35,118 bases of DNA from Planctomycetaceae bacterium. GTDB lineage: Bacteria > Planctomycetota > Planctomycetia > Pirellulales > Pirellulaceae. The stretch covers positions 1 through 35,118 of the forward strand of contig JAEUIP010000014.1 of assembly GCA_016795075.1 (NCBI GenBank), in the 5' to 3' direction. Below are positions 8,846-18,458 of this stretch, one piece after another. Numbering within the stretch: the stretch's first letter is position 1; each line of letters starts with the position of its first letter. The translations under genes were made by a program, and so were the position numbers. A model generated the notes under the pieces. The model saw nothing but the letters and a program-made list of their open reading frames with translations. It was not told the DNA's origin and ran no database searches.

Positions 8846-11800
8846 TTGACCGCGAGGCCACCCGGTAATGCCGAACTCCCATCCACGCGTCGCGCCGAAA
8901 CGGTCGCCGTGGACAAGTTGCGCGAGCAGCGGTTAATTGCTGCGCTGGCGGAGCTACAGCAAATGCTGGGCAGCGGCAGCGAGCGCGCCAGTGAAGCGGT
9001 CCTGGAACGTTATCCGGATTTAGCATCCGACCCCGACGCGGCTCTCGAGTTGATTTACACCGAACACTTGGCCCAAATCGAGCGGGGACGCGAAGTTTCC
9101 CTCGATCAATGGCAACAACGTTTTCCTGATTGGCATGCGGAACTCGGCGAGTTATTCCAAGTTCATCAATACATCGACCGTTCCACGCAAGTCACCAACG
9201 AGGGCAACAGCTCCGCAGCGGAGACCTTTCACGGTTGGAGCCAAAGCCACCGATTGATCGACGGGCAATACTTGGGCGAGTACGAATTGCTGGAGTTGGT
9301 CGGACGTGGCGGAATGGGCGTTGTGTATCGCGCCCGACAAGTCGGGATCGACCGCATCGTTGCCGTGAAGACGCTGCATCCCACGAGCGTACCCAGTAGC
9401 GAACTCTTGCGACGTTTTCGGAGTGAAGCGGATACGATTGCGTCGTTGCAACATCCCAACATTGTTCAACTCTACGGGATCGGTTTGCATCAAGGAACGC
9501 CGTATTTTTCGATGGAGTACGTGGCGGGTGGCAGCTTGGCGGCGGTGATTCGTGTGCATCCTTTGCCACCGGACTCCGCAGCGGCATTGACTTTCGAACT
9601 AGCCAACGCCATGGCCTATGCCCACGACCGAGGCGTGGTCCACCGCGATTTGAAGCCGGCCAATATTCTGTTGGCTCCCAGCCACCGAGAACATGCAATC
9701 AAGTTGGATGTCCCGGACCTTGAATCGCACGCAGCTCAGACGCGCTTCGAACCAAAGATCACGGATTTTGGCCTAGCGAAGCGAATGTACGAGGATTCGT
9801 CCGGGACGGTTTCGGGCACCGCACTGGGAACCCCCAGTTACATGGCACCAGAACAAGCAACTCAAGGTGGAGTAGCAGCGGGCCCAGCGGCTGACATCTA
9901 TTCCTTGGGGGCGGTGTTGTACGACATGTTGGTGGGACGCCCTCCATTCCTGGCCGCAACCCCTTTGGAGACGCTCGAACGGGTCAAACAAGGTGACCCT
10001 CCTTCGATCCGTGCCGTGCAACCGCAGGTGCCTCGTGACTTGGAACTCATTTGCCTCAAGTGTTTGGCCAAAGAGCCGGCACGACGTTACTCGACCGCAC
10101 AAGCTCTGGCCGACGATCTACGAAGATTTCTGGAAGGGCGTCCGATCTTGGCGCGGGCTCCTAGCCTGTGGGACCGGTCCCTGAAGTGGACGCAGCGTCA
10201 TCCAGCCCTTGCGGCGTTGGCAGCCACGTTGATTCTCGGCTCGATTGGTCTGGCTTGGCAATGGATGCGAGCGGAACAACATCGACAACGAGCGGAGGGT
10301 CAGACCGTCGTTGCCGACACCGCACGCGCTAAAGAACAAGTCGCACGCCAACGAGCGGAGTCATTCCTTTACGCGCGCGATGTTTCCTTGGCTCATCACG
10401 AACTTCGTTCGAACAACACCGATCGCGCTCTTCGCTTGCTCGAAAACGCTCCCGTTGCTTTTCGCAATTGGGAATGGGACTATTTGAAACGCGCATGTCA
10501 AAGTGAGCTACGAAGCTTTACGGGCTTGGAACGATTCGTGTGCTGCACGGCATTGAGCCGCGATGGGCGACTGGTGGCGGGCGGCACGTCGCGCTGGGGT
10601 GAAAACTATCCCGACAAAACGATGGTCTGGGATGTACAAAGTGGCCGCTTGCTCTGGACGTTGGGTGAAAACGCTGGTTCGATCATGGATCTATCATTCA
10701 GCCCCGATTGCAAGTTCCTGGCGGCCGCCACAACTCGGTGGCAAGGTATGCAGCCGGTGGGTGGACTGCTGATTTGGTCGATGGAAACGGGGCGTGTGGT
10801 GGCAGAACTCCCCAATCGAAGCCTGTTTTCAGTCAGCTACAGTCCCGATGGCCGGTGGTTGGCCATCGGCGATTCGGTGGGACGTGTCCTACTGTGGGAT
10901 GTGGCAGCCGAAAAATGCGTGAAAGAGATCCACTCACATTCCCAACTAACGCTTGATCTGGCGTGGCGTTTCGACAGTCAAGCCGTGGCCAGTTGTAGTC
11001 GCGACGGAACGGTAAAAATTCACAGTACATCCGGGGATCTGCTCCACGAGATTTCAGGGCTCCGTGATACGAGACGCGTGACATGGTCGGCCGATGGACG
11101 CGAATTGGCAACGGGCTCGTTCTATGGCTTGGTCAGAGTCTTTCACTTAGGAACCGACGGACCGTTGGAGCGTTCGCGGCACGGGTTTGGCAATGTACTG
11201 GGTGCATTGCGTTTTACCCCTGACGGACAATCGCTGGTTGTCTCGGCCCAGTCGACGGGCATTCGGCTCGTCGATCCTCTCTCGGGCGTGGTCCAACGCG
11301 AGCTGCATACCCACAACGGCGTTGTTCGCGACGTGGAGTTTGACGCCAGCGGTTTGTTGATGGCAACGTGTGGCAGCGACGGCAATGTCAAAGTATTTGA
11401 TCTGAGTCATGACGAGCAATCAGCGGCAACTCGATTGGATGGCGGGCATATCATCGCCGCTCATTTTCTCGATGAACAACGACTGATCTTGGGGTTCGGT
11501 CATAACGTCGATCGACCCGGCATTCGCTTTGATGGGAAAGCGATTCGAATTTGGGATGTCAGTACCCGAAAAATGGTTGGACACGTGGGCAACCATGCCG
11601 ATTGGTTGACCGACGTGGAACTGGATCGATCTCGACAGACACTACTTAGTGCCGGACGCGATCGGTTCGTTCGTTTGTGGGATGTCGCTTCTGGCAGCGA
11701 ACTCCAGAGCTGGGGTCCTCTGTCGGCGAACATCCAACGCGTCCTGTGGGTAGGCAAACCGGGGATGCCGGTGGCGCTCACGGAAGACGGACAACTTCAT

Positions 11801-13105
11801 CTTGGAGAATCGGTTGCCGATCAAAAATGGCGTGCATTTTCACTGCAAGCCGCCCAGCCGCCGGTCGCAATCGCCGGTTTTCATCATCACGCTCAAGTCG
11901 CCGTGGCAACCGAAGATGCTCGCATCGAAATCATCGACTTGGAGTCCCGCGAATCACCACCCGTGTCAACCATCGCAACGCCCAACGAAGAAATTGTGCA
12001 GGTTCTGATCAGCCCCGACGATCGTTGGCTAGCCGCGGGTTGCCGGTCGGGAAAACTCTTATTGTGGGAACTGGCGGCTAGCGCAGAAGGCTACCGCATC
12101 CAGGAAATGACCACAAATCTCGCTCACACCCTGCCCATCGAGACACTAACATTTAGTCCTGACTGCACTCGTTTGCTTACGGCTAGTACGGATGCGTCAA
12201 CGCGAATTTGGGATTTGAATTCCGGGCAAGAAGTTTTGAGCTTGGCCGGCCCAACGACGAGCATTTGTCACTTGGCCGTCAGTCCCAACTTCGACCGCAT
12301 GGTCATGACGAATCGCACGTTGTTGCTGAATTGGCAACGACATGAACCAGCTGCAACATCCATCGCGCCAGCCGTTTCGCTCGAACAACGAGCCCAATGG
12401 CATCGAGAACAACACGACAAGGCGATGACCAACAACCGCTATGGCGCGGCTGTTTTTCATCAAGATTCGCTGGCAGCGATTGCCAGCGATCGTCTGCCTC
12501 GGTTGCAAGATCGAGTGGAGGCCTTGGCGAACTTGGATCGGTGGGAAGACGTGGTCTCCGTTCTATCGGCGTTGCCCGTTGAGTCGAGAACCGTCTCCAC
12601 ACGCTCCCAGTTGGCATTACTGTCGCTGCAACTTGGTCGCGACTCCGCGTACCGCGAATGTTGCCGTGAACTTTTTGATGGGTTATCGGCGGCGCACAAC
12701 GCCCGAGAGATCAACTCCCGGATCTGGCCACAAGCGCTGGCGAGCGACTGTGGAGTCTCTTTCGCTGAAGTAAAACCGTGGGTCGAAAAGATGGTGGAAC
12801 AAACGCCCTCGCCCGATCACTTGAACACGGCCGGTGTCCTGTTCTTTCGCGCTGGGGATCTGGCTCGTGCACGCGAACTCTTGGAACGTGCGTTAGCCGG
12901 GAGAACCAATTCGATGAAAGCGTTTGATCAGCATTTCTTAGCTCAGGTCTGCCGAGCTCAAGGAGACGACACCGAAGCCGAGCGTCACCAACAAGCGGCA
13001 ACGAAGTGGATTCGGCAACAAGCCATGCTCTATCAAGCCGGCCGCCCAACCGACAGTCTCTATACCTGGAACATCCGTCTTGAACTAGAGTTGCTTACCA
13101 AGTAA
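8846..13105 (+). CDS. Ser/Thr protein kinase with transmembrane helix and WD40 propellers
   Basis: The protein has up to 1419 residues. An N-terminal helical domain (about 30-110, with LASDPDAALELIYTEHL) precedes the kinase domain. Motifs are GRGGMG (153-158), VAVK with Lys175, HRDLKPAN from 266, DFG from 307 and GTPSYMAPEQ. A membrane helix lies at about 452-476. A coiled coil follows, then roughly 13-14 WD40 repeats (about 550-1165, many with SPDGRWLA and IWD endings), enough for two seven-bladed propellers. A helical TPR-like tail (1200-1419) ends the protein. The frame starts at a TTG. A GTG at 8909 is equally plausible because it places the N-terminus about as far from the conserved domain as in the sister kinase at 18370. 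It is divergent from a sigma factor and convergent with the lipoprotein gene. The inferred role is to sense through the WD40 region and signal to the sigma factor. The target is not shown. Confidence 0.9.
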   Translation: MTARPPGNAELPSTRRAETVAVDKLREQRLIAALAELQQMLGSGSERASEAVLERYPDLASDPDAALELIYTEHLAQIERGREVSLDQWQQRFPDWHAELGELFQVHQYIDRSTQVTNEGNSSAAETFHGWSQSHRLIDGQYLGEYELLELVGRGGMGVVYRARQVGIDRIVAVKTLHPTSVPSSELLRRFRSEADTIASLQHPNIVQLYGIGLHQGTPYFSMEYVAGGSLAAVIRVHPLPPDSAAALTFELANAMAYAHDRGVVHRDLKPANILLAPSHREHAIKLDVPDLESHAAQTRFEPKITDFGLAKRMYEDSSGTVSGTALGTPSYMAPEQATQGGVAAGPAADIYSLGAVLYDMLVGRPPFLAATPLETLERVKQGDPPSIRAVQPQVPRDLELICLKCLAKEPARRYSTAQALADDLRRFLEGRPILARAPSLWDRSLKWTQRHPALAALAATLILGSIGLAWQWMRAEQHRQRAEGQTVVADTARAKEQVARQRAESFLYARDVSLAHHELRSNNTDRALRLLENAPVAFRNWEWDYLKRACQSELRSFTGLERFVCCTALSRDGRLVAGGTSRWGENYPDKTMVWDVQSGRLLWTLGENAGSIMDLSFSPDCKFLAAATTRWQGMQPVGGLLIWSMETGRVVAELPNRSLFSVSYSPDGRWLAIGDSVGRVLLWDVAAEKCVKEIHSHSQLTLDLAWRFDSQAVASCSRDGTVKIHSTSGDLLHEISGLRDTRRVTWSADGRELATGSFYGLVRVFHLGTDGPLERSRHGFGNVLGALRFTPDGQSLVVSAQSTGIRLVDPLSGVVQRELHTHNGVVRDVEFDASGLLMATCGSDGNVKVFDLSHDEQSAATRLDGGHIIAAHFLDEQRLILGFGHNVDRPGIRFDGKAIRIWDVSTRKMVGHVGNHADWLTDVELDRSRQTLLSAGRDRFVRLWDVASGSELQSWGPLSANIQRVLWVGKPGMPVALTEDGQLHLGESVADQKWRAFSLQAAQPPVAIAGFHHHAQVAVATEDARIEIIDLESRESPPVSTIATPNEEIVQVLISPDDRWLAAGCRSGKLLLWELAASAEGYRIQEMTTNLAHTLPIETLTFSPDCTRLLTASTDASTRIWDLNSGQEVLSLAGPTTSICHLAVSPNFDRMVMTNRTLLLNWQRHEPAATSIAPAVSLEQRAQWHREQHDKAMTNNRYGAAVFHQDSLAAIASDRLPRLQDRVEALANLDRWEDVVSVLSALPVESRTVSTRSQLALLSLQLGRDSAYRECCRELFDGLSAAHNAREINSRIWPQALASDCGVSFAEVKPWVEKMVEQTPSPDHLNTAGVLFFRAGDLARARELLERALAGRTNSMKAFDQHFLAQVCRAQGDDTEAERHQQAATKWIRQQAMLYQAGRPTDSLYTWNIRLELELLTK

Positions 13106-13163
13106 GTGCGATCCCAGCTTCCGGCCTAATCTCAAAAGAGTCGACCCTCGAAGGCGAGAGACC

Positions 13164-15179
13164 CTAGTCCCTCTGAGCCCAATCGATCGGGACGATCGGT
13201 TGGTTGAGTTGAACCGAGAATTCAAACGGCTCCGAAACAAGTTCGATCGGCTTGTCGGTCTTGACGGTCCCGGCCAACTTGCCTGCAAAGAAGAACAACT
13301 TGGCGTTGATCTCTTCCGTGTTGAAAGTCAACGAGTTGCCGTCGATTTGGGCACTAACTTGTACGTCATTCGGCGAAACTCGGAGGTCCAGCAATACTTC
13401 CGCCTCTTCCGAGACATGAAGCCCATGCACCGGTCTGCCGTCCTTCAATAACTCGCTTTGCAACTTCTCGATATCGATCGGACTCGTGGAAAAAATCAGA
13501 CACTTCGTGGGAAAACCAAAATCTTTGATGACGTAACCGGCAACGTGCTTCAATTCGTAGGTTTTGTCGCCAAACTTCAAGCTGCCAATCGACTGCTCCA
13601 TCGCTTGAATCTCGGCCGGAGGTGCGGTCGCATCTTCAGCAACATCAAATGGATTTTCTTTGGATGAGCTTCCGTCTTCATCACTTGACTCGTCATCGTT
13701 ATCCTCATCCTTTTCGTTTTGCAGCGACTCGACTTTTGCCTTCAAGTCGTCCAGATTCATCGGCGTTTGCGACTCGAGCCCCGCCAATGCTTTGGAAAGT
13801 TCGTCTTGAATACTGGCATCGATCTGCTCGGCAATCTCGGAGTGCTTCGACGGTTGTTCGGCGGACGACTCGGTCGATTCCGTGGGTTCTTCCGACGTCG
13901 TTGTTTCGCTCGGCTTGTTTACCGCGTAGCTTTCCAGCGACGCCGAATACTTCCCACCGGATTCACTCAGGCGTGCGACCAAATACGTATCTGCATCCAC
14001 GTCGATCGCCAACAAGTGGATCTCGCCGGCAACAAACTTGTCCGCTTGTTTCAGACTCCATCCGAATCGTTCACTATTTTTCTGCAACAGTTCGACAAGT
14101 TCAGCCCGGGAGGGTGAGGTTGCAAACGACGCTTGGTTCGCCACCAAATCCAGCTTGATGGGTTGAGTCGCATCAAGTGTGGGAATGTCGAAAGGAATTA
14201 CGGATTCGGCATGGTAAAAAACCGACGTCTTGTCATTGGGGTTCTCTGGGTTTTTGAACAGACCCACATTCAGACGACAGGCTTCTTTGCGATAGTGCGA
14301 ATTGCGAAAGTGTGGAACATCAATCGGTGATTCATTGTACTCGTTCCACACTTGCCATCCGGCAGCCAACATCTGTTGATGGATGGCGGCCTGCGCAGCG
14401 GCCAAACTTTCGTTCGTACGATAAGTGAAATTGATGGGCGTGGACGGAATGTCGGTGGTGTCGGCGTCGGCCAAGCGCGGAAGGTTGCGAACGTTGATGT
14501 TGCCAAGGTTCGAGATCGTTAGCGTAAACTCGTCTGGGCTTCCACTTTGTCCAATGTTGGCTCGGACGTAATACCCGTCTTTCTCAAATATCCGATCAAC
14601 GAATTGGTCGGTGGCCGGTGACAACCCTGGAATCTCTTTCCATCCGGCGGCCTTTAACGTTGCCTGCACGTGAGTATCCGCACTCGGAACCGAGCCTTGA
14701 CCGTTGTAGCTAAGATTGGTGGGCCCACTTTGCAGCACCATCGCTTCATTCAAACGTGGAAGATTTGCCGCGTTCAAAACCCCAATCGCTTCCTTGGCAG
14801 TGGCCGCAGGAGCACTTGGCGGCGCGACTGGGTTGGACGATTCTGGCTTCTGCGTCGAAGGGTCCGAGGCGGATTTCGCACCATCAACCGATGGGGCGAC
14901 TGGTGGTGTAGCTGGCATCACCCCCGCTTTGGGTTCTGCTTTCGAACTTGATTCAGGAGCCGACGAGGCCAGGTTGGATGGAACGGATGGCTGCGGCGCA
15001 GAATTGTCTGCTGGTTTCTCGGGCGCGGGACGAACCGCTTTCGCATCAGCTTGCGACGGAGCGGCTTGTGTTGGAGTGGGCTTCGCCGGAGGATTCTCAC
15101 TGCTGTTTGTCGAGCCGCAGCCCCCGGTCAAACTAGTCGAGACCGCTACGAGGAATACAAACCAAGTGGATTTTTTCAT
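13164..15179 (-). CDS. Lipoprotein with repeated domains between two kinase modules; function unknown
   Basis: I do not recognise a named family. The chosen ATG at 15179 gives 671 residues and a clear lipoprotein signal: MKKS, a hydrophobic core, then LTGGC with the lipidated Cys at 21. A Pro/Ala/Ser-rich linker (about 22-145) would span the envelope. From about 150 to 420 three related units can be seen. Each has an N-L-P-R-L- or I-P-x-L-like strand, a segment ending in AAGW or FGW, and a beta hairpin. An acidic Ser/Glu/Asp-rich linker (about 425-540) follows. The last 130 residues form a separate beta-rich domain beginning FGDKTYELKHVAGYVIKDFG. It is tail to tail with the WD40 kinase (58 bp gap) and downstream of the TPR kinase on the same strand (125 bp gap). 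An envelope-located partner or target of the kinases is possible but unproven. A start 15 codons further upstream would destroy the signal peptide and is rejected. Confidence 0.85.
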   Translation of the reverse strand: MKKSTWFVFLVAVSTSLTGGCGSTNSSENPPAKPTPTQAAPSQADAKAVRPAPEKPADNSAPQPSVPSNLASSAPESSSKAEPKAGVMPATPPVAPSVDGAKSASDPSTQKPESSNPVAPPSAPAATAKEAIGVLNAANLPRLNEAMVLQSGPTNLSYNGQGSVPSADTHVQATLKAAGWKEIPGLSPATDQFVDRIFEKDGYYVRANIGQSGSPDEFTLTISNLGNINVRNLPRLADADTTDIPSTPINFTYRTNESLAAAQAAIHQQMLAAGWQVWNEYNESPIDVPHFRNSHYRKEACRLNVGLFKNPENPNDKTSVFYHAESVIPFDIPTLDATQPIKLDLVANQASFATSPSRAELVELLQKNSERFGWSLKQADKFVAGEIHLLAIDVDADTYLVARLSESGGKYSASLESYAVNKPSETTTSEEPTESTESSAEQPSKHSEIAEQIDASIQDELSKALAGLESQTPMNLDDLKAKVESLQNEKDEDNDDESSDEDGSSSKENPFDVAEDATAPPAEIQAMEQSIGSLKFGDKTYELKHVAGYVIKDFGFPTKCLIFSTSPIDIEKLQSELLKDGRPVHGLHVSEEAEVLLDLRVSPNDVQVSAQIDGNSLTFNTEEINAKLFFFAGKLAGTVKTDKPIELVSEPFEFSVQLNQPIVPIDWAQRD

Positions 15180-15250
15180 GGGAGTTGGTCGCCAGATATC
15201 GAAGTGTTGAAGGCAATGGAACATCCACCGCTACAATCTCCCATGCCCGG

Positions 15251-15289
15251 GACCGTCCGAAACGAAACAAGAAAATCCAAAGTTTTTTG
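15251..15289 (-). promoter_or_regulatory. Conserved upstream block (copy 1), candidate promoter
   Basis: This lies about 80 bases upstream of the lipoprotein start and shares about 25 of 30 positions with a block upstream of the DUF4870 gene. On the minus strand the common core is an A-run, TTGGAT, and TTGTTTCGTTT followed by G-rich sequence. CGTT with an AAC 17 bases upstream would suit an ECF promoter loosely. The assignment as a promoter is inferred from conservation and position. Confidence 0.4.
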
Positions 15290-15304
15290 AACCACAGGGC
15301 AAGG

Positions 15305-18300
15305 TTAGGGTTGGGCAAACAGCAACGATCCTGCCAGTCTGGCTTGTTGACGAAGTTCGACATGGTTGGGACTGCGAGAAATTCGAGCCGATTCGGCCAT
15401 CGCGTACCATTTCCGCGCCCCTTCCAGATCGCCTTTGCCGGCCAACGCCATGGACTTGATGTACCAATCGGAGGGAACCCCACCCTGGCCCAATTGAATG
15501 GCTTGTTCGATAGCCGACAAACTCTCGTCCCAGCGTTTGGCGCGGGCCAACACCAACGCTCGGGTATTCCAGATGTACCCCAAATGCGGCGCCAGCCGGC
15601 TGGATGTCTCCGACAATTCGAGTGCAATCGCTTGATCCGATTCTGTTAAGCTGTCTTCCAACGCCAGATGCCAGGCATGGCTATTGCAGGGACCAAATCG
15701 ATCTTTGGCCAGTTCTTTTGCTTGTTGAAATTGCTGTTCGGCCAAGTCTTCCTCGCCCGTTCGGCGCAACAAGCGAGAGTAGGTCATCATGTAGTTTGCC
15801 AAACCGTCGCGAACCGCCAACGAATTCGCTTGCCGGAAAACATACTGCAATTGGTCCACCGCGTGACCCGCATTCGTTGCGGCGGGCCCCCAGTCTTGCT
15901 GAGAACTATGGCAGCGAGACAAGGACATCAAACAGTGACTCCATTCCGTCCGACAGTCGGCCCGATCCGGAAAGTCCGACACCAATTGCGAATAGATTTG
16001 ATCCGCGGCATGCAGACTGGCGCGGGCTTCAGAAAAACGGTCGGTAGCCAGCAGCAGTTTGCCCAAGTTGGTTTGGCTCCGCGCAAGGAATTGGTCAACG
16101 CGTCGATTTTCGCGGGCCAAATTGCGCGAGAGTTCCCGAATCCGAATCGCATCCCGGTACGATTTTTCGGCTTGCGACACCTGAGCTTGCACTTCAAAAA
16201 CTTGCCCCGCGTCGTCCAAACACAACGCGATTTCTGGCAGGTAGTTCTCTTTCGCCAAACTCGCCAGCACCGAAGGATTCGTCGTCTGCAACTGCTTACA
16301 CAATTGGTCCAGGTACGCGGTGACTTGGTCCAGTGCGGTGGACACATCTGCTAGGTCAACCGGACCATCAACCATCAAAAACTCGGGAACGGACTGCTTG
16401 GCTCGAATGGCAGCGGCCTTGGTACTCAGTCGAATCGCACGAGCGTAAGTTGTCAAACTGGAATCCCACTTCGCCTGTTGTTTGTAGACAACACACAAAT
16501 TAACCAAAGCGTTGGATTGCCGAATCAAATAGCCCGTGTTGTTGGGGTCGATGGCCAACAAATCGCCCATGATTTTAATGGCGTTTTCATAGGCCTGTTG
16601 CGACTCTTCCCAACGGTCGACGCGGCGGAGAATATTGGCCAGCAAGATTTGCACGTCCGCATGGTGCCATTGAACTTGGCGATCGTTGGGTAGAGGCTGC
16701 AACCAAGTTTGCGCCAGTTGCAGTTCGGATTCCGACGTCGCATACTCCCCAAGATCGGCGTGAAAATGGGCCGCTCGAATGGCCGCGACCGCCGCTTCGA
16801 TACGAATGGCATGGTCGACTTGGTTCGCCGAAATACACTCGCGATAATGGGCGACCGCGTCTTCAAACGCTTTCCGCCGCAGCCCGTCCATGCCAGGCTC
16901 ACTATCCAGTCGCATTCCCAACTGCGTCCATTCCTTGACCGAGTCGCGGGCCTTCTTCAAGTTGGCTTCGTACGCGTCTTCAACACGACTCACCCGCTCT
17001 CGCAACTTGGCCTCGGACTTGGTGTGTTGGGCGTTCTCTCGTTCCAGTTGATCAACGGTTCGATTCTGATAATAGAAGACCGTGGCGGCTCCGATGCTCA
17101 CAAGGGCCACGGATGCGACCAATGCCGTGACTTGGGGATGGCGTTTGATTCTCCGCTGCAATCCTTCGATCCAACCAGATCGCCGTGCGCGAATGGGCTG
17201 ATGGTCCAAGAATCGTTCCAAATCGTCCGCCAATTCACGGGCTGACGCATATCGGGCCTGCGGTGCTTTCGCCAAACACTTGAGGCAGATCGTTTCCAGG
17301 TCGCGCGGGATGCTGGGATTGGTGCGCGACGGCTTTTCACAATCACGGTCGACGATCCATCGCAATGTCTCAAGCGCCGTTTTGCCCTCAAATGGCAAAC
17401 GTTTGGTCAACACCTGGTACAAGATGACGCCTAGCGAATAGATGTCGGTCCCGCATCCAACCGGTTGATCATCCCCCGCCGCTTGCTCGGGCGACATATA
17501 ACACGGCGTTCCCAACACGGCGCCGGTCACGGTTGCGTTCAAATCGTCATGAATTTTCTTGGCCAGACCAAAGTCGACAATCTTCGGGACATGATCGGCG
17601 GTGAACAAGATATTCGCGGGCTTCAAATCGCGGTGAATGATGCCTCGATCATGAGCGTACTGAACGGCCGTGGCCAGCGTTCGAATCAGTTCTGCAATCT
17701 CGTGATTCGTCCAGCGTTGATTCTCCAGTCGCGACTCCAAAGATCCACCACCCAAAAACTCCATCGAGAGGAATTCGCTTCCCTTCTCGAGTGAGATTTC
17801 AATGACCTGCACAATGTTTGGGTGTTGAAGCGAAGCGACGGCTTCGGCTTCTTGCTGAAATCGTTGCCGAACCTTGGCCTGACTATCCATCGACCGCAGG
17901 ACTTTGAGGGCCACGATTCGCCCCAGTCCCTGCTGTCGCGCTCGATAAACAATCCCCATCCCACCCCGGCCAACTTCTTCCAACAGTTCGTATTTCGGAA
18001 AGGGTTGTTCTGCAACATCGCGTTCCGGAATACGATCCAATCCCGAATCTCCAACCATGTTGGGATGGGATGCCGCTGGTTCCGCCGAGAGAAAATCGTG
18101 CAACTTCAGCAGACGTTCCAACCGAGTCCGGTGCGTTGGGTATCGATCCAACCAAACGGTAGATTCCGGCAAACGCCCCGCGGACTCCAACGCCAAGAAT
18201 TCGGCGTACAGGATTTCGATCGTCGCCTCCGGATCGGATGCTAAGGTCGCGAACTCACCCAAAACAGTCGACGCTGCATAATCTACCCCAGCGTCAACCA

Positions 18301-18370
18301 GGCGTTCCACCTTGTCGCGCGCTTGCCGCAATAGTTGTTCCGCATCGCTAGTTTGGCTTCGCGCGTCCAT
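15305..18370 (-). CDS. Ser/Thr protein kinase with transmembrane helix and TPR region
   Basis: The ATG at 18370 gives 1021 residues. The frame stays open to 18568, but that extension would run under the divergent sigma gene and has no homology to its sister. An N-terminal domain (about 15-95, with LASDPEATIEILYAEFL) matches the one in the WD40 kinase. The kinase domain has GRGGMG (from 134), VALK, HRDLKPAN (from 246), DFG (266-268) and GTPCYMSPEQ, so it should be active. A membrane helix lies at about 416-437. A coiled coil follows, then roughly 560 residues of helical TPR-like repeats with typical A..Y..AI and LG.L....G.....A patterns. Its start is 88 bp from the divergent sigma gene. Downstream on the same strand is the lipoprotein gene. 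The layout mirrors the module at 8037-13105 with a different sensor region. Substrate and signal are unknown. Confidence 0.9.
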   Translation of the reverse strand: MDARSQTSDAEQLLRQARDKVERLVDAGVDYAASTVLGEFATLASDPEATIEILYAEFLALESAGRLPESTVWLDRYPTHRTRLERLLKLHDFLSAEPAASHPNMVGDSGLDRIPERDVAEQPFPKYELLEEVGRGGMGIVYRARQQGLGRIVALKVLRSMDSQAKVRQRFQQEAEAVASLQHPNIVQVIEISLEKGSEFLSMEFLGGGSLESRLENQRWTNHEIAELIRTLATAVQYAHDRGIIHRDLKPANILFTADHVPKIVDFGLAKKIHDDLNATVTGAVLGTPCYMSPEQAAGDDQPVGCGTDIYSLGVILYQVLTKRLPFEGKTALETLRWIVDRDCEKPSRTNPSIPRDLETICLKCLAKAPQARYASARELADDLERFLDHQPIRARRSGWIEGLQRRIKRHPQVTALVASVALVSIGAATVFYYQNRTVDQLERENAQHTKSEAKLRERVSRVEDAYEANLKKARDSVKEWTQLGMRLDSEPGMDGLRRKAFEDAVAHYRECISANQVDHAIRIEAAVAAIRAAHFHADLGEYATSESELQLAQTWLQPLPNDRQVQWHHADVQILLANILRRVDRWEESQQAYENAIKIMGDLLAIDPNNTGYLIRQSNALVNLCVVYKQQAKWDSSLTTYARAIRLSTKAAAIRAKQSVPEFLMVDGPVDLADVSTALDQVTAYLDQLCKQLQTTNPSVLASLAKENYLPEIALCLDDAGQVFEVQAQVSQAEKSYRDAIRIRELSRNLARENRRVDQFLARSQTNLGKLLLATDRFSEARASLHAADQIYSQLVSDFPDRADCRTEWSHCLMSLSRCHSSQQDWGPAATNAGHAVDQLQYVFRQANSLAVRDGLANYMMTYSRLLRRTGEEDLAEQQFQQAKELAKDRFGPCNSHAWHLALEDSLTESDQAIALELSETSSRLAPHLGYIWNTRALVLARAKRWDESLSAIEQAIQLGQGGVPSDWYIKSMALAGKGDLEGARKWYAMAESARISRSPNHVELRQQARLAGSLLFAQP

Positions 18371-18416
18371 CAGCTCGAGGTTGCCGTTCCGGGGAATGTT
18401 GCCTGGGTTTCGGAAC

Positions 18417-18424
18417 AGTATACT
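18417..18424. promoter_or_regulatory. Palindromic AGTATACT, possible shared -10 region
   Basis: This perfect 8-bp palindrome lies in the 88-bp gap between the divergent kinase and sigma genes. Read either way it offers TATACT, one base from the TATAAT consensus, 35 bases before the sigma ATG and 47 before the kinase ATG. No convincing -35 box is seen on either strand, so this is a weak call. Confidence 0.25.
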
Positions 18425-18458
18425 AAGATCGCCAGAAAGGAAGCATCCCGAAAGCGAT

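Noticed and set aside
8736-9026. N-terminal extension of the first sigma factor up to 9026
   Set aside because: It would overlap the start of the divergent kinase and adds sequence absent from the sister sigma factor.
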